A stretch of 64,000 bases of DNA from Pseudomonas sp. URMO17WK12:I2 (lineage in GTDB: Bacteria; Pseudomonadota; Gammaproteobacteria; Pseudomonadales; Pseudomonadaceae): contig NZ_QKYW01000005.1 in the NCBI RefSeq assembly GCF_003253735.1, positions 124,001 through 188,000 on the forward strand, read 5' to 3'. Both the position numbers and the translations under genes were made by a program. Within the stretch, counting starts at the first letter, position 1, and the number at the start of each line of letters is the position of its first letter. The notes beneath the pieces are model-generated. The model was not told the origin of the DNA. It saw only the letters and a program-made list of their open reading frames with translations, and searched no databases. This document shows, piece by piece, positions 7,766 through 16,623 of the stretch.

Positions 7766-9253
7766 ATGCCTTTCGATCTCCTGACCCTGTTGCCGGCCTT
7801 TCTGGCTGGCGCACTGCTGGTCGCCGTTCCTTTATGGCTACGCATGGCAGCCGCGTCGCGGCAGGCCGAGGAGATGCGCTTGCAGGCGGGCCTCGCCCAG
7901 GAGCGCATGAATGCGGCGCAGCTGGCCCAGGCCGGTCTTAGTGCGCAGTTGGACAACTGCCGTGACGAACTCGCCGAGATTCTCGAGATCAAGGCCGATC
8001 AGCAGGCCGAGCTGGCGGCCCTGCGCCGTGAGACCCATCTGCTGCAGAACGACCTGCAACTGGCCCGCGAGCAGCTCGAGGGTGCCCAGGCGCTGCGCGA
8101 GCGCCAGGAAGCCGAGCTGCGCCGCCTGGACAGTGAGCGTGCCGGGCTGGCCGCCGAACTGCATGAGCAACAGGAAAACCATCAGCAGCGCCTGGAGGAC
8201 CTGCAGGGCGCCCGCGATGCCCTGCGTGCGCAATTCGCCGAGCTGGCCGGCAAGATCTTCGACGAACGCGAGCAGCGCTTCTCGGAAACCAGCCAGCAGC
8301 GCCTTGGCCAGCTGCTCGATCCGCTCAAGGAGCGCATCCAGTCCTTCGAGAAGCGTGTCGAAGAAAGCTACCAGCAGGAAGCGCGCGAGCGTTTCTCCCT
8401 GGGTAAGGAGCTGGAGCGCCTGCAGGGCCTCAACCAGCGCCTGAGCGAGGAGGCGATGAACCTCACCCAGGCGCTCAAGGGCCAGAAGACCCAGGGCAAC
8501 TGGGGCGAGCTGGTGCTCGAACGGGTGCTCGAGCATGCCGGCCTGCAGAAGGGCCGCGAGTACCACACCCAGGTCAGCCTGAAGAGCGCCGACGGCGAGC
8601 GCTTCCAGCCGGACGTGCTCATCCAGCTGCCGGGCGACAAGCAGGTGGTGGTCGATGCCAAGGTCAGCCTGACTGCCTACCAGCAGTGCGTGGCCGCGAC
8701 TGATGAAGCGACCCGCCAGCTGGCCCTGAAGCAGCATGTGCTGTCCCTGCGCAGCCATCTCAAGGGCCTGTCGCTCAAGGATTACCAGCACCTCGACGGG
8801 CTGCACAGTCTGGACTTCGTGCTGCTCTTCGTGCCCATCGAGGCGGCATTTGCGGCCGCGCTGCAGGCCGACCCCGGGCTGTTCCAGGAAGCCTTCGACC
8901 AGCATATCGTGATCGTCAGCCCGACCACGTTGCTGGCCACCCTGCGGGTGATCGACAGCCTCTGGCGCCAGGAGCGGCAAAGCCAGAACGCCCGGGAGAT
9001 CGCCGAGCGGGCAGGGGCGCTGTATGACAAGTTCGTGGCCTTCATCCAGGATCTGGACGAGGTGGGCATGCGCCTGCAACAACTGGACAAGGCGTATTCC
9101 GGCGCGCGCAACAAGCTGGTCGACGGTCGCGGCAACCTGATCAGCCGTGCCGAGAATCTCAAGCTGCTCGGCGCCCGAGCCAGCAAGAGCCTGCCCCCCG
9201 AGCTGCTCGAACGAGCCGCCGGCCTGCCTCTGGATGAGCCAGAGGACGACTGA
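7766..9253 (+). CDS. rmuC: DNA recombination protein RmuC
   Basis: 495 residues, typical for RmuC. The N-terminus holds one hydrophobic segment (LLTLLPAFLAGALLVAVPLWL), then a long coiled coil rich in Q/E/R (about residues 25-220). A conserved nuclease-like core follows with GNWGELVLERVLEHAGL, QPDVLIQLPG and VVDAKVSLTAY, the last matching a PD-(D/E)xK-type signature. Known of the family: RmuC limits inversions and recombination at short repeats in E. coli. The ATG at 7766 follows an ordinary intergenic region. Confidence 0.93.
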   Translation: MPFDLLTLLPAFLAGALLVAVPLWLRMAAASRQAEEMRLQAGLAQERMNAAQLAQAGLSAQLDNCRDELAEILEIKADQQAELAALRRETHLLQNDLQLAREQLEGAQALRERQEAELRRLDSERAGLAAELHEQQENHQQRLEDLQGARDALRAQFAELAGKIFDEREQRFSETSQQRLGQLLDPLKERIQSFEKRVEESYQQEARERFSLGKELERLQGLNQRLSEEAMNLTQALKGQKTQGNWGELVLERVLEHAGLQKGREYHTQVSLKSADGERFQPDVLIQLPGDKQVVVDAKVSLTAYQQCVAATDEATRQLALKQHVLSLRSHLKGLSLKDYQHLDGLHSLDFVLLFVPIEAAFAAALQADPGLFQEAFDQHIVIVSPTTLLATLRVIDSLWRQERQSQNAREIAERAGALYDKFVAFIQDLDEVGMRLQQLDKAYSGARNKLVDGRGNLISRAENLKLLGARASKSLPPELLERAAGLPLDEPEDD

Positions 9254-9290
9254 ATCCCTGTCTGATCGCTACCTCGCCCAGGGGGATTCA
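9251..9290 (+). terminator. Possible weak terminator hairpin after rmuC
   Basis: TGAATCCC (overlapping the rmuC stop) can pair with GGGATTCA at 9283-9290, followed by GTTTCC. The loop is long (24 nt) and the U tract poor, so this is only a candidate. Confidence 0.25.
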
Positions 9291-9408
9291 GTTTCCCGGC
9301 TGGACGTAGCAAAAATCTTGGCTATCTTGTCGGTTGTCATACTTCTTGAGGGTGTGACGGTTTCGTTTGGCTGATTATTAAGCCTGCCCGATGGCTTGGT
9401 TAATTTCA

Positions 9409-9427
9409 GCCAATTCAATAAATTGGC
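9409..9427. promoter_or_regulatory. Perfect 7-bp inverted repeat upstream of polygalacturonase gene
   Basis: GCCAATT-CAATA-AATTGGC lies 19 bp upstream of the polygalacturonase start, in an AT-rich stretch. Its position between a likely promoter and the SD (AAGGA) suggests an operator or a leader hairpin. No known regulator box is matched. Confidence 0.35.
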
Positions 9428-9445
9428 CATAACAAGGACAAGAAT

Positions 9446-11272
9446 ATGCCGCTCATCGAGAGCTCATCCGTATCAGCAGTACAGGGCGCCTGGCGTCAAA
9501 AGAAGCATGTTGTCATACCGCTTGCTTTGTTGTTCAGCGCTTCTGCGCTGGCCCTGGACGCGCCGCCCAAGGTTCAGGTGCCAACCCTGGCCTATGACGA
9601 CAGCCAGATCATTCTGGTCTGGGAGAAGCCGGAGAATGCCGCCGGCATCGTCGACTATCACGTCTACATGGACGGCAAGAAACTGGGCGGCGCCAACGCC
9701 AACAACGACCAGCATTCGCCGGCCAAAGCGTACATCGATCAGTTCTACAAGGGCGACACGGAAAACTTCCATCACCGGATTTCCATCCACAACTACACCG
9801 TCGATGGCCTGAAGCCCGAGACCGAATACCGGTTTACCCTGCGCTCGGTGGATGCCGAAGGTCGCGAGTCAAGCGACAGCCCAGTGCTGGTGCAGCGCAC
9901 CACCGCGCCTCCCGAGGTATTCAACGTCGAGGAGCAGGGCGCCAAAGGTGACGGCAGGACGCTCAACACCGCCGCCATCCAGAAGGCCATCGATGCCTGT
10001 TCGCTGAACTGCACCGTGCTGATTCCGGCCGGCGTGTTCAAGACCGGCGCCCTGTACCTCAAGAGCAACATGACCCTGGAAATCGCCGAGGGCGCGACAT
10101 TGCTGGGCTCCGAGCGCAGCGAAGATTACCCGCTGCAGGGCTATATCCAGTACCCGTATTCGACCATGGTGCGGCCGGCGTCGCTGATCAACGCGCTGCC
10201 GCGCGATCCACGTCAGCACCAGGCGTTCGAGAACATCCGCATCGTCGGCAAGGGCACCATCGACGGCAACGGCTGGAAGCGCAACGACGACAGCCAGGAC
10301 GAGCTGGGCAACACGCTGCCGTTCTACCGCGCCAGCGACAATACCCGCTACATGGAAGACGGCATCCTCGCCAGGGATCAGGTCGAGAAGGCGGTCGCGC
10401 GCGGCATCATCGTCAAGGATGCCTACGGCCAGATGCGCTCGTCACTGATGACCCTGCGCAACGTCAAGAACCTGTTCTACGGCGGCTTCACCGTGCTCAA
10501 CCCGGCCTACCACGGGATCATGAACCTGGAGACCGAGAACGTGGTGATGGCTGGCACCTTGCACAAGACCTACGACGCCAACAATGGCGACGGCATCGAA
10601 TTCGCCAACAGCAAGGGCGCCATGGTCTTCAACAACTTCTTCGACACCGGCGACGACTGCGTCAACTTCGCCTCGGGCACCGGCGCCGATGCCGCCAGGC
10701 AACCGCCCCAGGAAGATGCCTGGATCTTCAACAACTACTTCCGCCGTGGGCACGGCATGGTGGTGGCCGGCAGCCATACTGGCGGCTGGATCCAGAACAT
10801 CCTCGCCGAGGACAACGTGTCCGATGGCACCGACACCGGCCTGCGCATGAAGAGCACCAACTTCATGGGCGGCGGCGCACGCAACGTCACCTTCCGTGAT
10901 TCGGCGATCCGCAACACGCTCAAGCAGGGGGTGATCATGACCCTCGACTACCACGACCCCAACGCCATCCTCGACTACAAGCGCTCGACCGTGCCGGGGC
11001 AGTTCCGTGATATCCGCGTGGCCAACGTGACGGTGGAAGATGCCGCGGGTGCGGCGATCCAGGTCAAGGGCGACAGCGCCCACGATGCCTTCCACGAGAA
11101 CGTCGCCTTCGCGCAGGTGCGCTTCAAAGGTAAAGCAGGGGCGCAGATCGACGGGCTGCGCAACTCGAGCTTTACCGATGTCAGCTTTGCTGGCACACAA
11201 GGCGATCCCTGGAACATCAAGGGCAGCGAGGGTCTCAGCTTCGACCGCGTCGAGCCTCAGCCAAAGCAATGA
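9446..11272 (+). CDS. Secreted exo-polygalacturonase, GH28, with N-terminal Fn3 domain (PehX-like)
   Basis: 608 residues, close to the roughly 600 of Dickeya PehX. The N-terminus has a hydrophobic export segment (VVIPLALLFSASALALDA), then a fibronectin-III-like domain (about residues 45-150, ending TEYRFTLRSVDAEG). A right-handed beta-helix GH28 domain begins with FNVEEQGAKGDGRTLNTAAIQ. Catalytic motifs are present in order: NGDGIEF, GDDC (about residue 402), GHG (about 434) and RMKS (about 466). Role: removes galacturonate units from the ends of pectate outside the cytoplasm. SD AAGGA precedes the ATG. No pectin lyase or uronate catabolic gene is next to it, so it looks like a lone accessory gene between housekeeping neighbours. 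Confidence 0.88.
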   Translation: MPLIESSSVSAVQGAWRQKKHVVIPLALLFSASALALDAPPKVQVPTLAYDDSQIILVWEKPENAAGIVDYHVYMDGKKLGGANANNDQHSPAKAYIDQFYKGDTENFHHRISIHNYTVDGLKPETEYRFTLRSVDAEGRESSDSPVLVQRTTAPPEVFNVEEQGAKGDGRTLNTAAIQKAIDACSLNCTVLIPAGVFKTGALYLKSNMTLEIAEGATLLGSERSEDYPLQGYIQYPYSTMVRPASLINALPRDPRQHQAFENIRIVGKGTIDGNGWKRNDDSQDELGNTLPFYRASDNTRYMEDGILARDQVEKAVARGIIVKDAYGQMRSSLMTLRNVKNLFYGGFTVLNPAYHGIMNLETENVVMAGTLHKTYDANNGDGIEFANSKGAMVFNNFFDTGDDCVNFASGTGADAARQPPQEDAWIFNNYFRRGHGMVVAGSHTGGWIQNILAEDNVSDGTDTGLRMKSTNFMGGGARNVTFRDSAIRNTLKQGVIMTLDYHDPNAILDYKRSTVPGQFRDIRVANVTVEDAAGAAIQVKGDSAHDAFHENVAFAQVRFKGKAGAQIDGLRNSSFTDVSFAGTQGDPWNIKGSEGLSFDRVEPQPKQ

Positions 11273-11290
11273 GTCCAGGCGCGGGGCGGC

Positions 11291-11629
11291 TCAGTCGTCC
11301 CGCGTCAGCACTTCCAGCAGCTCGATTTCGAAATTCAGATTCGAATGGGCTGGGATCGCGCCCATCGAGCGCTCGCCGTAGGCCAGGTGCGCCGGCACGA
11401 ACAGCCGGCGCTTGCCGCCGACCTGCATGCCGATGATTCCCTGGTCCCAACCCTTGATGACGCGCCCGGTGCCGATCACGCACTGGAAGGGCTTGCCGCG
11501 CGCATAAGACGAGTCGAATTCGCTGCCGTCTTCCAGCCAGCCGCGGTACTGGGTGGTGATCAAGGCGCCCTTGACCGCTGCCTTACCATCGCCTATCTGC
11601 AGGTCTTCAACGCGCAGTTCATCACTCAT
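11291..11629 (-). CDS. FKBP-type peptidyl-prolyl cis-trans isomerase
   Basis: 112 residues from MSDELRV. The single FKBP domain shows the family signature: YRGWLEDGSEFDSSYARG, then VIKGWDQGIIGMQVGGKRRLFVPAHLAYG and the terminal NLNFEIELLEV strand. It catalyses cis-trans isomerisation of X-Pro bonds. It has no signal peptide, so it is cytoplasmic. It converges with the polygalacturonase gene, 18 bp apart. The longer open frame (to 11689) is disfavoured, since the homologous part starts at MSDE. Confidence 0.93.
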   Translation of the reverse strand: MSDELRVEDLQIGDGKAAVKGALITTQYRGWLEDGSEFDSSYARGKPFQCVIGTGRVIKGWDQGIIGMQVGGKRRLFVPAHLAYGERSMGAIPAHSNLNFEIELLEVLTRDD

Positions 11630-11798
11630 GTCGCTTGTCCGGTCAGTTGTAGGGGCCTGCGTTTTCGCAAGAAACGCGGCGCTTTGCAACAGCCGCGCGC
11701 GTCGTAGAGACGTGCAATCCGTTCACGACCGGGTCAGCCGTGTGTCAAACGAGAGATGGTGGCAGCAATGTGGCGGAAGCGGCCGCTGGTGCATTACC

Positions 11799-11851
11799 TG
11801 TGGGAGCGGGCCATGCCCGCGATTTTTCGCGCGCATGGCGCGCTCCCACAG
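11799..11851. repeat. REP-like palindrome (GTGGGAGC family), copy 1
   Basis: Arms of about 22 bp begin CTGTGGGAGCGGGCCATGCC and end CGCGCTCCCACAG, separated by ATTTTT. Two mismatches lie between the arms. The right half is identical to the copy at 17511-17564. These short elements are scattered between Pseudomonas genes, are mobilised in trans by REP-associated tyrosine transposases, and can form stable hairpins that end transcription or protect mRNA. Confidence 0.75.
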
Positions 11852-11884
11852 TGGATCGGCGAACGGCTGCTATTGCCTTGTAGG

Positions 11885-11951
11885 CCGTAGGATGGGTCGG
11901 GCCGCGTAGGTGAAACCCATCGCAATTTGATGGGTTTCACCTATCCTACGG
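11885..11951. repeat. CGTAGGAT-type palindromic repeat
   Basis: CCGTAGGATGGGT at the left is mirrored by ATCCTACGG at the right. Inside is a second perfect stem GTGAAACCCATC / GATGGGTTTCAC around GCAATTT. It is an intergenic repeat of a different sequence family from the GTGGGAGC elements on either side of it. Confidence 0.65.
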
Positions 11952-12253
11952 TCTGCACAATGATTCCACTCGGCCTCCTGAAGGGGCGATTGGCGTCATC
12001 AATTACTTTTGCACAAGAGAAACATAAAAAAGCCAAACCGCTGGATGTCCGCTTCTGCCTTACTGCAGCCTTGTTACGATGGCTCCCACGCTCCAGCGTG
12101 GTAGCTCAGGCCAAGGCGCTCTGCGCCTGCTCCGGCTGCGCGCGGCATGCACAGCGGACGCAGAGCGTCCTCGGCGGCATTCCCAAGCAGAGCGTGAGGG
12201 ACGATCAGTTGGGTGGCCGCTTTCGTCGGTGTCAGCGGTAGTAAGTCTCCCAA

Positions 12254-12323
12254 CTGTGGGAGCGGGCCATGCCCGCGAAAAAAATCACGGGCGTGAACCA
12301 GGCGCCTCCGCCGGTTCCCACAG
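12254..12323. repeat. REP-like palindrome (GTGGGAGC family), disrupted copy
   Basis: The left arm CTGTGGGAGCGGGCCATGCC is intact. The right half reads ATCACGGGCGTG, then about 20 unrelated bases, then GGTTCCCACAG. It appears to be a REP element with an insertion or degeneration in its right arm. Confidence 0.6.
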
Positions 12324-12350
12324 GTATTGCACAGCACTTCGCTCGCCTTA

Positions 12351-15300
12351 CTACCGTGGCAGATGCCGGCTGATCAGCGCCCGCAGCGCCGCCGGTTTTA
12401 CCGGCTTGGGCAGAAAATCCAGGCCGGCGGCATGCACCTGGGCGATCAGTTCGGGGCGGCCGTCGGCGCTGATCACCACACCGGGTACCGGTTCGCCCAG
12501 GCGGGTGCGCAGCCAGGCCATCAGCTCGGTGCCGGTATCGCCTTCATCGAGGTGATAGTCGACCAGCGCCAGGTGTGGGCGCACGTCCTCGTCGAGCAAT
12601 TGCTCGCATTCGGCGCGGGTGCGCGCCGACCACACCTGGCAGCCCCAGCGCGACAGCAGGCTGTGCATGCCGGTGAGGATGCTTTCCTCGTTGTCGATGC
12701 ACAGCACCTGGGTGCCGGTCAGCAGCTGGCCGTTGCCTTCGGGGCGTGCTCGCTGGGCTGCCGGGGCCTGGCTGCGGGCGATCGGCACGGTGACGCTGAA
12801 CACGCTGCCCCGGCCCGGCCAGGAGCGTACTTCCAGGCTGTGGCCGAGCACCCGGCACAGCCCGTCAGCGATGGCCAGGCCGAGGCCCAGGCCTTTTTCG
12901 GCGCGGGTCTGGTGGCTGTCCAGGCGTTTGAACTCTTCGAAGATGGTCTGGCGCTTGTCTTCTGGAATGCCCGGCCCGCGATCCCACACTTCCAGGCGCA
13001 GGTGCCCGCCATGGCGGCGCACGCCGAGCAGCACGCGGCCCTTGGCATAACGGAAGGCGTTGGTGAGGAAGTTCTGCAGCACGCGGCGCAGCAACTTGCT
13101 GTCGCTGTCCACACGCAGCCTGCTGCCCTGCATGTGGAAGTCGACGCCATGCTCGGCGGCCAGCACCTTGAATTCGGCACCCAGGGTGTCGAACAGGCTG
13201 TTGAGGACGAAGGGGCTGCGATCCGGAGTGATGCGGCCGTTTTCCAGGCGCGAGATATCCAGCAGGTCGCTGATCAGGTCCTCGGCCGAGCGCAGCGAGC
13301 TGTCCAGGTGACGTACCAGCTCCTGGGCTTCCCTGGGCAACGCCTCCTCCTGGTGGGAGAGAGCGGCGGAGAACAGCCGGGCGGCGTTGAGCGGTTGCAT
13401 CAGGTCGTGGCTGACTGCGGCGAGAAAACGGGTTTTCGAGGCGTTGGCGGCTTCGGCTACGCCAGTGGCGGCGGTCAGTGCCTTGTTCAGTTGCGACAGC
13501 TCATGGGTGCGCTCGGCAACGCGCTGTTCGAGGCCTTCGTTGGCGGCCTTGAGCGCGCGTTCGGCTTCGCGGAATTCGGTGATGTCGGTGAAGCTCATGA
13601 CGAAGCCGCCGCCGGGCATGGGGTTGCCGATCAGCTCGATGACCCGGCCGTTGGGGAACACCCGCTCGTAGCTGTGGGCGGTGCCTTGGCGCATCCAGTA
13701 CAGGCGCTTGGCGACGCTTTCCTCGACGTCGGCGCTGCCGAGCATGCCGCGCTCGGCGTTGAAACGGATGATCTCGGCAATCGGCCGACCCACGCAGATC
13801 AGCCCGTCCGGATAGTCGAAAATTTCCAGGTAGCGCTGGTTCCAGGCCACCAGGCGCAGCGACTGGTCGACCACGCTGATGCCCTGGCTGATGTTCTCGA
13901 TGGCGCCCTGCAGCAGCGCGCGGTTGAACTGCAGCACCTCGCTGGCCTCATCGACGATGCGCACCACGTCTTCGACCTGCATGTCGCGGCCTTCGATGGC
14001 CGCCTTGACCACCGCCCGGGTCGACGAGGCGCCGAGCACGCCGGCGAGCAGGCGTTCGGTGTGGGCGATCCATTCGCTGTTGGCCGGTTGCGCCGAGTTG
14101 AAGGCCTTGCCCTGGCGGCGGGCGAACTGGCTGAAGCTGTCCACCGCGCGTTCTTCACCGACAAAGCGGCTGGCGAGCATCAGCAGGTCGTTGACCTGCA
14201 CCGCCAGGGCGCTGCGTCCGCCGTGCTTGTGGCCGAAGTCATGGTTGACGAAGCGCCCGGCCTGCCAGTGCTCGGACACCCGAGTGCGCGAGAAGAACGA
14301 CACCCAGGCGAACAGCGTCAGGTTGCCGGCCAGCGACAGCACCACGCCGCGGGTCAGGGCGTCCACCTCGAAGCCGATCGGTGCGTAGAGCAGGGTGCGC
14401 AGGCCAGGGAAGATGTCCAGCGGCCAGCCGAGGCCACGGGCCAGCACCGGCAATACCAGAGTGTAGATCCACAAGGCGGCGCCGGTGATCAGCCCGGCGA
14501 ATACGCCGCGGCGGTTGGCCTGCTTCCACACCAGGGCGCCGAACATGGCGGGTGCCAACTGGCCGATGGCGGCGAAGGAAATTTGCCCGATGGTCGCCAG
14601 GCTGGCGTTGGTGCCGAGCAGCCGATAGCACACGTAGGCCAACAGCAGGATCAGCACGATGCTCACACGCCGCGCCGTGAGCATCCAGTGGCGGAATGCC
14701 TCGAATGGCCGCTCGGTGCTTTTGCGGTGCAGCAGCCAGGGCAGCAGCATGTCGTTGGAAATCATCGTCGACAACGCCACGGAGGCGACGATCACCATGC
14801 CGGTGGCCGCCGAAGCGCCGCCGATAAAGGCCAGCAGGGCCAGCGCCGGGTGCGCTTCGGCGAGCGGCAGGCTGATCACGAAGGAGTCCGGGCTTATCCC
14901 GCCTGGCAGCAGCATCTGCCCGGCCAGGGCGATGGGGATCACGAACAACGCCGCCAGCAGCAGGTACAGCGGGAACACCCAGCGCGCCAGGCGCAGGTCG
15001 CGCGGCTCGGTGTTCTCCACCACGGTGACGTGGAACTGCCGCGGCAGGCAGACGATGGCGATCATCGCCATGCCGGTTTGCACCAGCATCGCCGGCCAGT
15101 TCACCGCCTCGGCCCAGTAGGCCTGCAACTCGGTGCTGCGTTGTGCCTGGCTGAACAGGTCGCCGAAGCCGTTGTACAGCCCGTAGGTGACGAAGGCGCC
15201 AACGGCGATAAAGGCCAACAGCTTGACCAGGGATTCGAAGGCGATGGCCAGCACCATGCCACGGTGGTGCTCGGTAACGTCCAGGTTACGGGTGCCGAAC

Positions 15301-15824
15301 AGGATGGTGAACAGTGCCAGGATCACCGATACGATCAGCGCGGTGTCCTGGGCGCGGGTGCCGGCGGGGTCGGTTTCCGAGCCGATCAACAGGTTGACGC
15401 CGAGCACGATGCCCTTGAGCTGCAGGGCGATGTAGGGCAGCACGCCGACCAGGCAGATGAGCGCCACGACGATGGCCAGAGACTGCGACTTGCCATAGCG
15501 CGCGGCGATGAAGTCGGCGATCGAGGTGATGTTTTCCTGCTTGCTGATCAGCACCATCTTCTCGATCACCCAGGGGGCGAAGAGCAACAGCAGCATCGGC
15601 CCCAGGTAGATGGGCAGGAATGACCACAGCTGCTCGGCGGCCTGGCCGACGGCGCCAAAGAAGGTCCAGCTGGTGCAGTACACCGCCAGCGAGAGGCTGT
15701 AGACCCAGGCGCGCACTTTTGGCGGCAGTGGTTTGCGGCGGCGGTCACCGTAGAAGGCGATGGCGAACAGCACGGCCATGTAGAGCAGGGCGACTGCAGC
15801 GATAAGCCAACTGGACAGCGACAT
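12351..15824 (-). CDS. Hybrid sensor histidine kinase with N-terminal Na+/solute-symporter domain
   Basis: 1157 residues from MSLSSWLIAA. About 500 N-terminal residues form a 12-13-helix SSS transporter-like domain. Then come a short linker, a PAS domain (about 640-740, NISQGISVVDQSLRLVAWNQ), a coiled coil, HisKA with the phospho-His in AAVSHDLMQPLN (about residue 804), HATPase with GPGIPEDK and GLGLGLAI (about 945-980), and a C-terminal receiver with Asp in LALVDYHLDEG (about 1088). It is an inner-membrane hybrid kinase related to CbrA- and PA3271-type sensors. The symporter part may sense or carry a solute. GGAG precedes the start. No cognate regulator is adjacent, so the phosphotransfer partner must be elsewhere. 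Confidence 0.9.
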   Translation of the reverse strand: MSLSSWLIAAVALLYMAVLFAIAFYGDRRRKPLPPKVRAWVYSLSLAVYCTSWTFFGAVGQAAEQLWSFLPIYLGPMLLLLFAPWVIEKMVLISKQENITSIADFIAARYGKSQSLAIVVALICLVGVLPYIALQLKGIVLGVNLLIGSETDPAGTRAQDTALIVSVILALFTILFGTRNLDVTEHHRGMVLAIAFESLVKLLAFIAVGAFVTYGLYNGFGDLFSQAQRSTELQAYWAEAVNWPAMLVQTGMAMIAIVCLPRQFHVTVVENTEPRDLRLARWVFPLYLLLAALFVIPIALAGQMLLPGGISPDSFVISLPLAEAHPALALLAFIGGASAATGMVIVASVALSTMISNDMLLPWLLHRKSTERPFEAFRHWMLTARRVSIVLILLLAYVCYRLLGTNASLATIGQISFAAIGQLAPAMFGALVWKQANRRGVFAGLITGAALWIYTLVLPVLARGLGWPLDIFPGLRTLLYAPIGFEVDALTRGVVLSLAGNLTLFAWVSFFSRTRVSEHWQAGRFVNHDFGHKHGGRSALAVQVNDLLMLASRFVGEERAVDSFSQFARRQGKAFNSAQPANSEWIAHTERLLAGVLGASSTRAVVKAAIEGRDMQVEDVVRIVDEASEVLQFNRALLQGAIENISQGISVVDQSLRLVAWNQRYLEIFDYPDGLICVGRPIAEIIRFNAERGMLGSADVEESVAKRLYWMRQGTAHSYERVFPNGRVIELIGNPMPGGGFVMSFTDITEFREAERALKAANEGLEQRVAERTHELSQLNKALTAATGVAEAANASKTRFLAAVSHDLMQPLNAARLFSAALSHQEEALPREAQELVRHLDSSLRSAEDLISDLLDISRLENGRITPDRSPFVLNSLFDTLGAEFKVLAAEHGVDFHMQGSRLRVDSDSKLLRRVLQNFLTNAFRYAKGRVLLGVRRHGGHLRLEVWDRGPGIPEDKRQTIFEEFKRLDSHQTRAEKGLGLGLAIADGLCRVLGHSLEVRSWPGRGSVFSVTVPIARSQAPAAQRARPEGNGQLLTGTQVLCIDNEESILTGMHSLLSRWGCQVWSARTRAECEQLLDEDVRPHLALVDYHLDEGDTGTELMAWLRTRLGEPVPGVVISADGRPELIAQVHAAGLDFLPKPVKPAALRALISRHLPR

Positions 15825-16050
15825 GCAGACTCCACGAAAACATGAGGGCAAGGGTGCGAGCGTATGGGATGCCGGCCTGCGCTCACCTGCGTAGTGTCGC
15901 AGCAAAGCGGCGTAGCGTCAGGCGCTACCAAGGTCGCAGGTGCACTGGCGAGTGCCTTGGGGCACCCTGCGGGCAGTGGTTTTTTGGCAGACAGGCAGTT
16001 TGTTCGATGAGAAACTGGAGCGCCTGGCAGCGTTGTACCTGGAGAAAATG

Positions 16051-16620
16051 ATGTTCAAGCCGCAATTGATCACCCTGCAGCGCGGTGCCCTGCGCATCGA
16101 ACCGTTGCTCGATGGCGATATTCCGGCGCTGGTCAGCCTGGCTGAAGCCAATCGCGAGGAGCTGCTCTACATGAGTGGCACCCAGCGCCTGGATTGGTAT
16201 CGCCTGGCTTTGCAGGAGCAGCGCGAGGAGCGCGCCTTGCCCTTCGTGATTCGCCTCGCCGATCAGGTGGTCGGCACCACGCGGTTCGCCGACTTCATGC
16301 CCACCCTGCCGGCGGTGGAAATCGGCTGGACCTGGCTGGACGCCGCCCAGCACGGCACGGGCCTCAATAATATGGTCAAGTACCTGATGCTGCGCCACGC
16401 CTTCGAAAGCTGGCAGATGGTGCGCGTGCAGCTGAAAACCGCGGCCAGCAACCTGCGCTCTCAGCGCGCCATCGAAAAGCTCGGCGCCATCCGTGAAGGG
16501 CTGCTGCGCAACCATCGCCGCCTGGCCGACGGGCGCCTCGACGACACCGTGCTGTACAGCATCACCGACCAGGAATGGCCGGTGGTCAAGGCCGGGCTGG
16601 AGGCACGCTTCGGCGTGTGA
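16051..16620 (+). CDS. GNAT-family N-acetyltransferase (RimJ/RimL-like)
   Basis: 189 residues, starting at the second of two adjacent ATGs, which is best spaced (6 nt) from GGAG at 16041. The GNAT core is seen as VEIGWTWLDAAQHGTGLNNM (acetyl-CoA loop region) and ASNLRSQRAIEKLGAIREG, with LRNHRRLADGRLDDTVLYSI near the end, as in RimJ/RimL-type enzymes acting on protein N-termini or small amines. The AraC gene starts 3 bp after its stop, so the two are translationally coupled. The substrate is unknown. Confidence 0.85.
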   Translation: MFKPQLITLQRGALRIEPLLDGDIPALVSLAEANREELLYMSGTQRLDWYRLALQEQREERALPFVIRLADQVVGTTRFADFMPTLPAVEIGWTWLDAAQHGTGLNNMVKYLMLRHAFESWQMVRVQLKTAASNLRSQRAIEKLGAIREGLLRNHRRLADGRLDDTVLYSITDQEWPVVKAGLEARFGV

Positions 16621-16623
16621 GCC

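Larger units (their letters stand above)
11630..12350. other. 721-bp gene-free patch of palindromic intergenic repeats
   Basis: No credible coding frame on either strand. The patch holds two REP-like palindromes (11799-11851 and 12254-12323), a second palindrome family (11885-11951) and, at about 12080-12215, fragments such as CCACGCTCCAGCGTGG and GCGGACGCAGAGCGTCC that resemble further Pseudomonas intergenic repeat units. It contains the FKBP promoter side and the downstream end of the kinase gene. Confidence 0.7.

Noticed and set aside
12327..15623. Over 1000-codon open frame antisense to the hybrid kinase gene
   Set aside because: Composition is His/Gln/Ala/Gly-rich without any domain; it is the expected mirror of high-GC codon bias on the opposite strand of a confidently identified gene.
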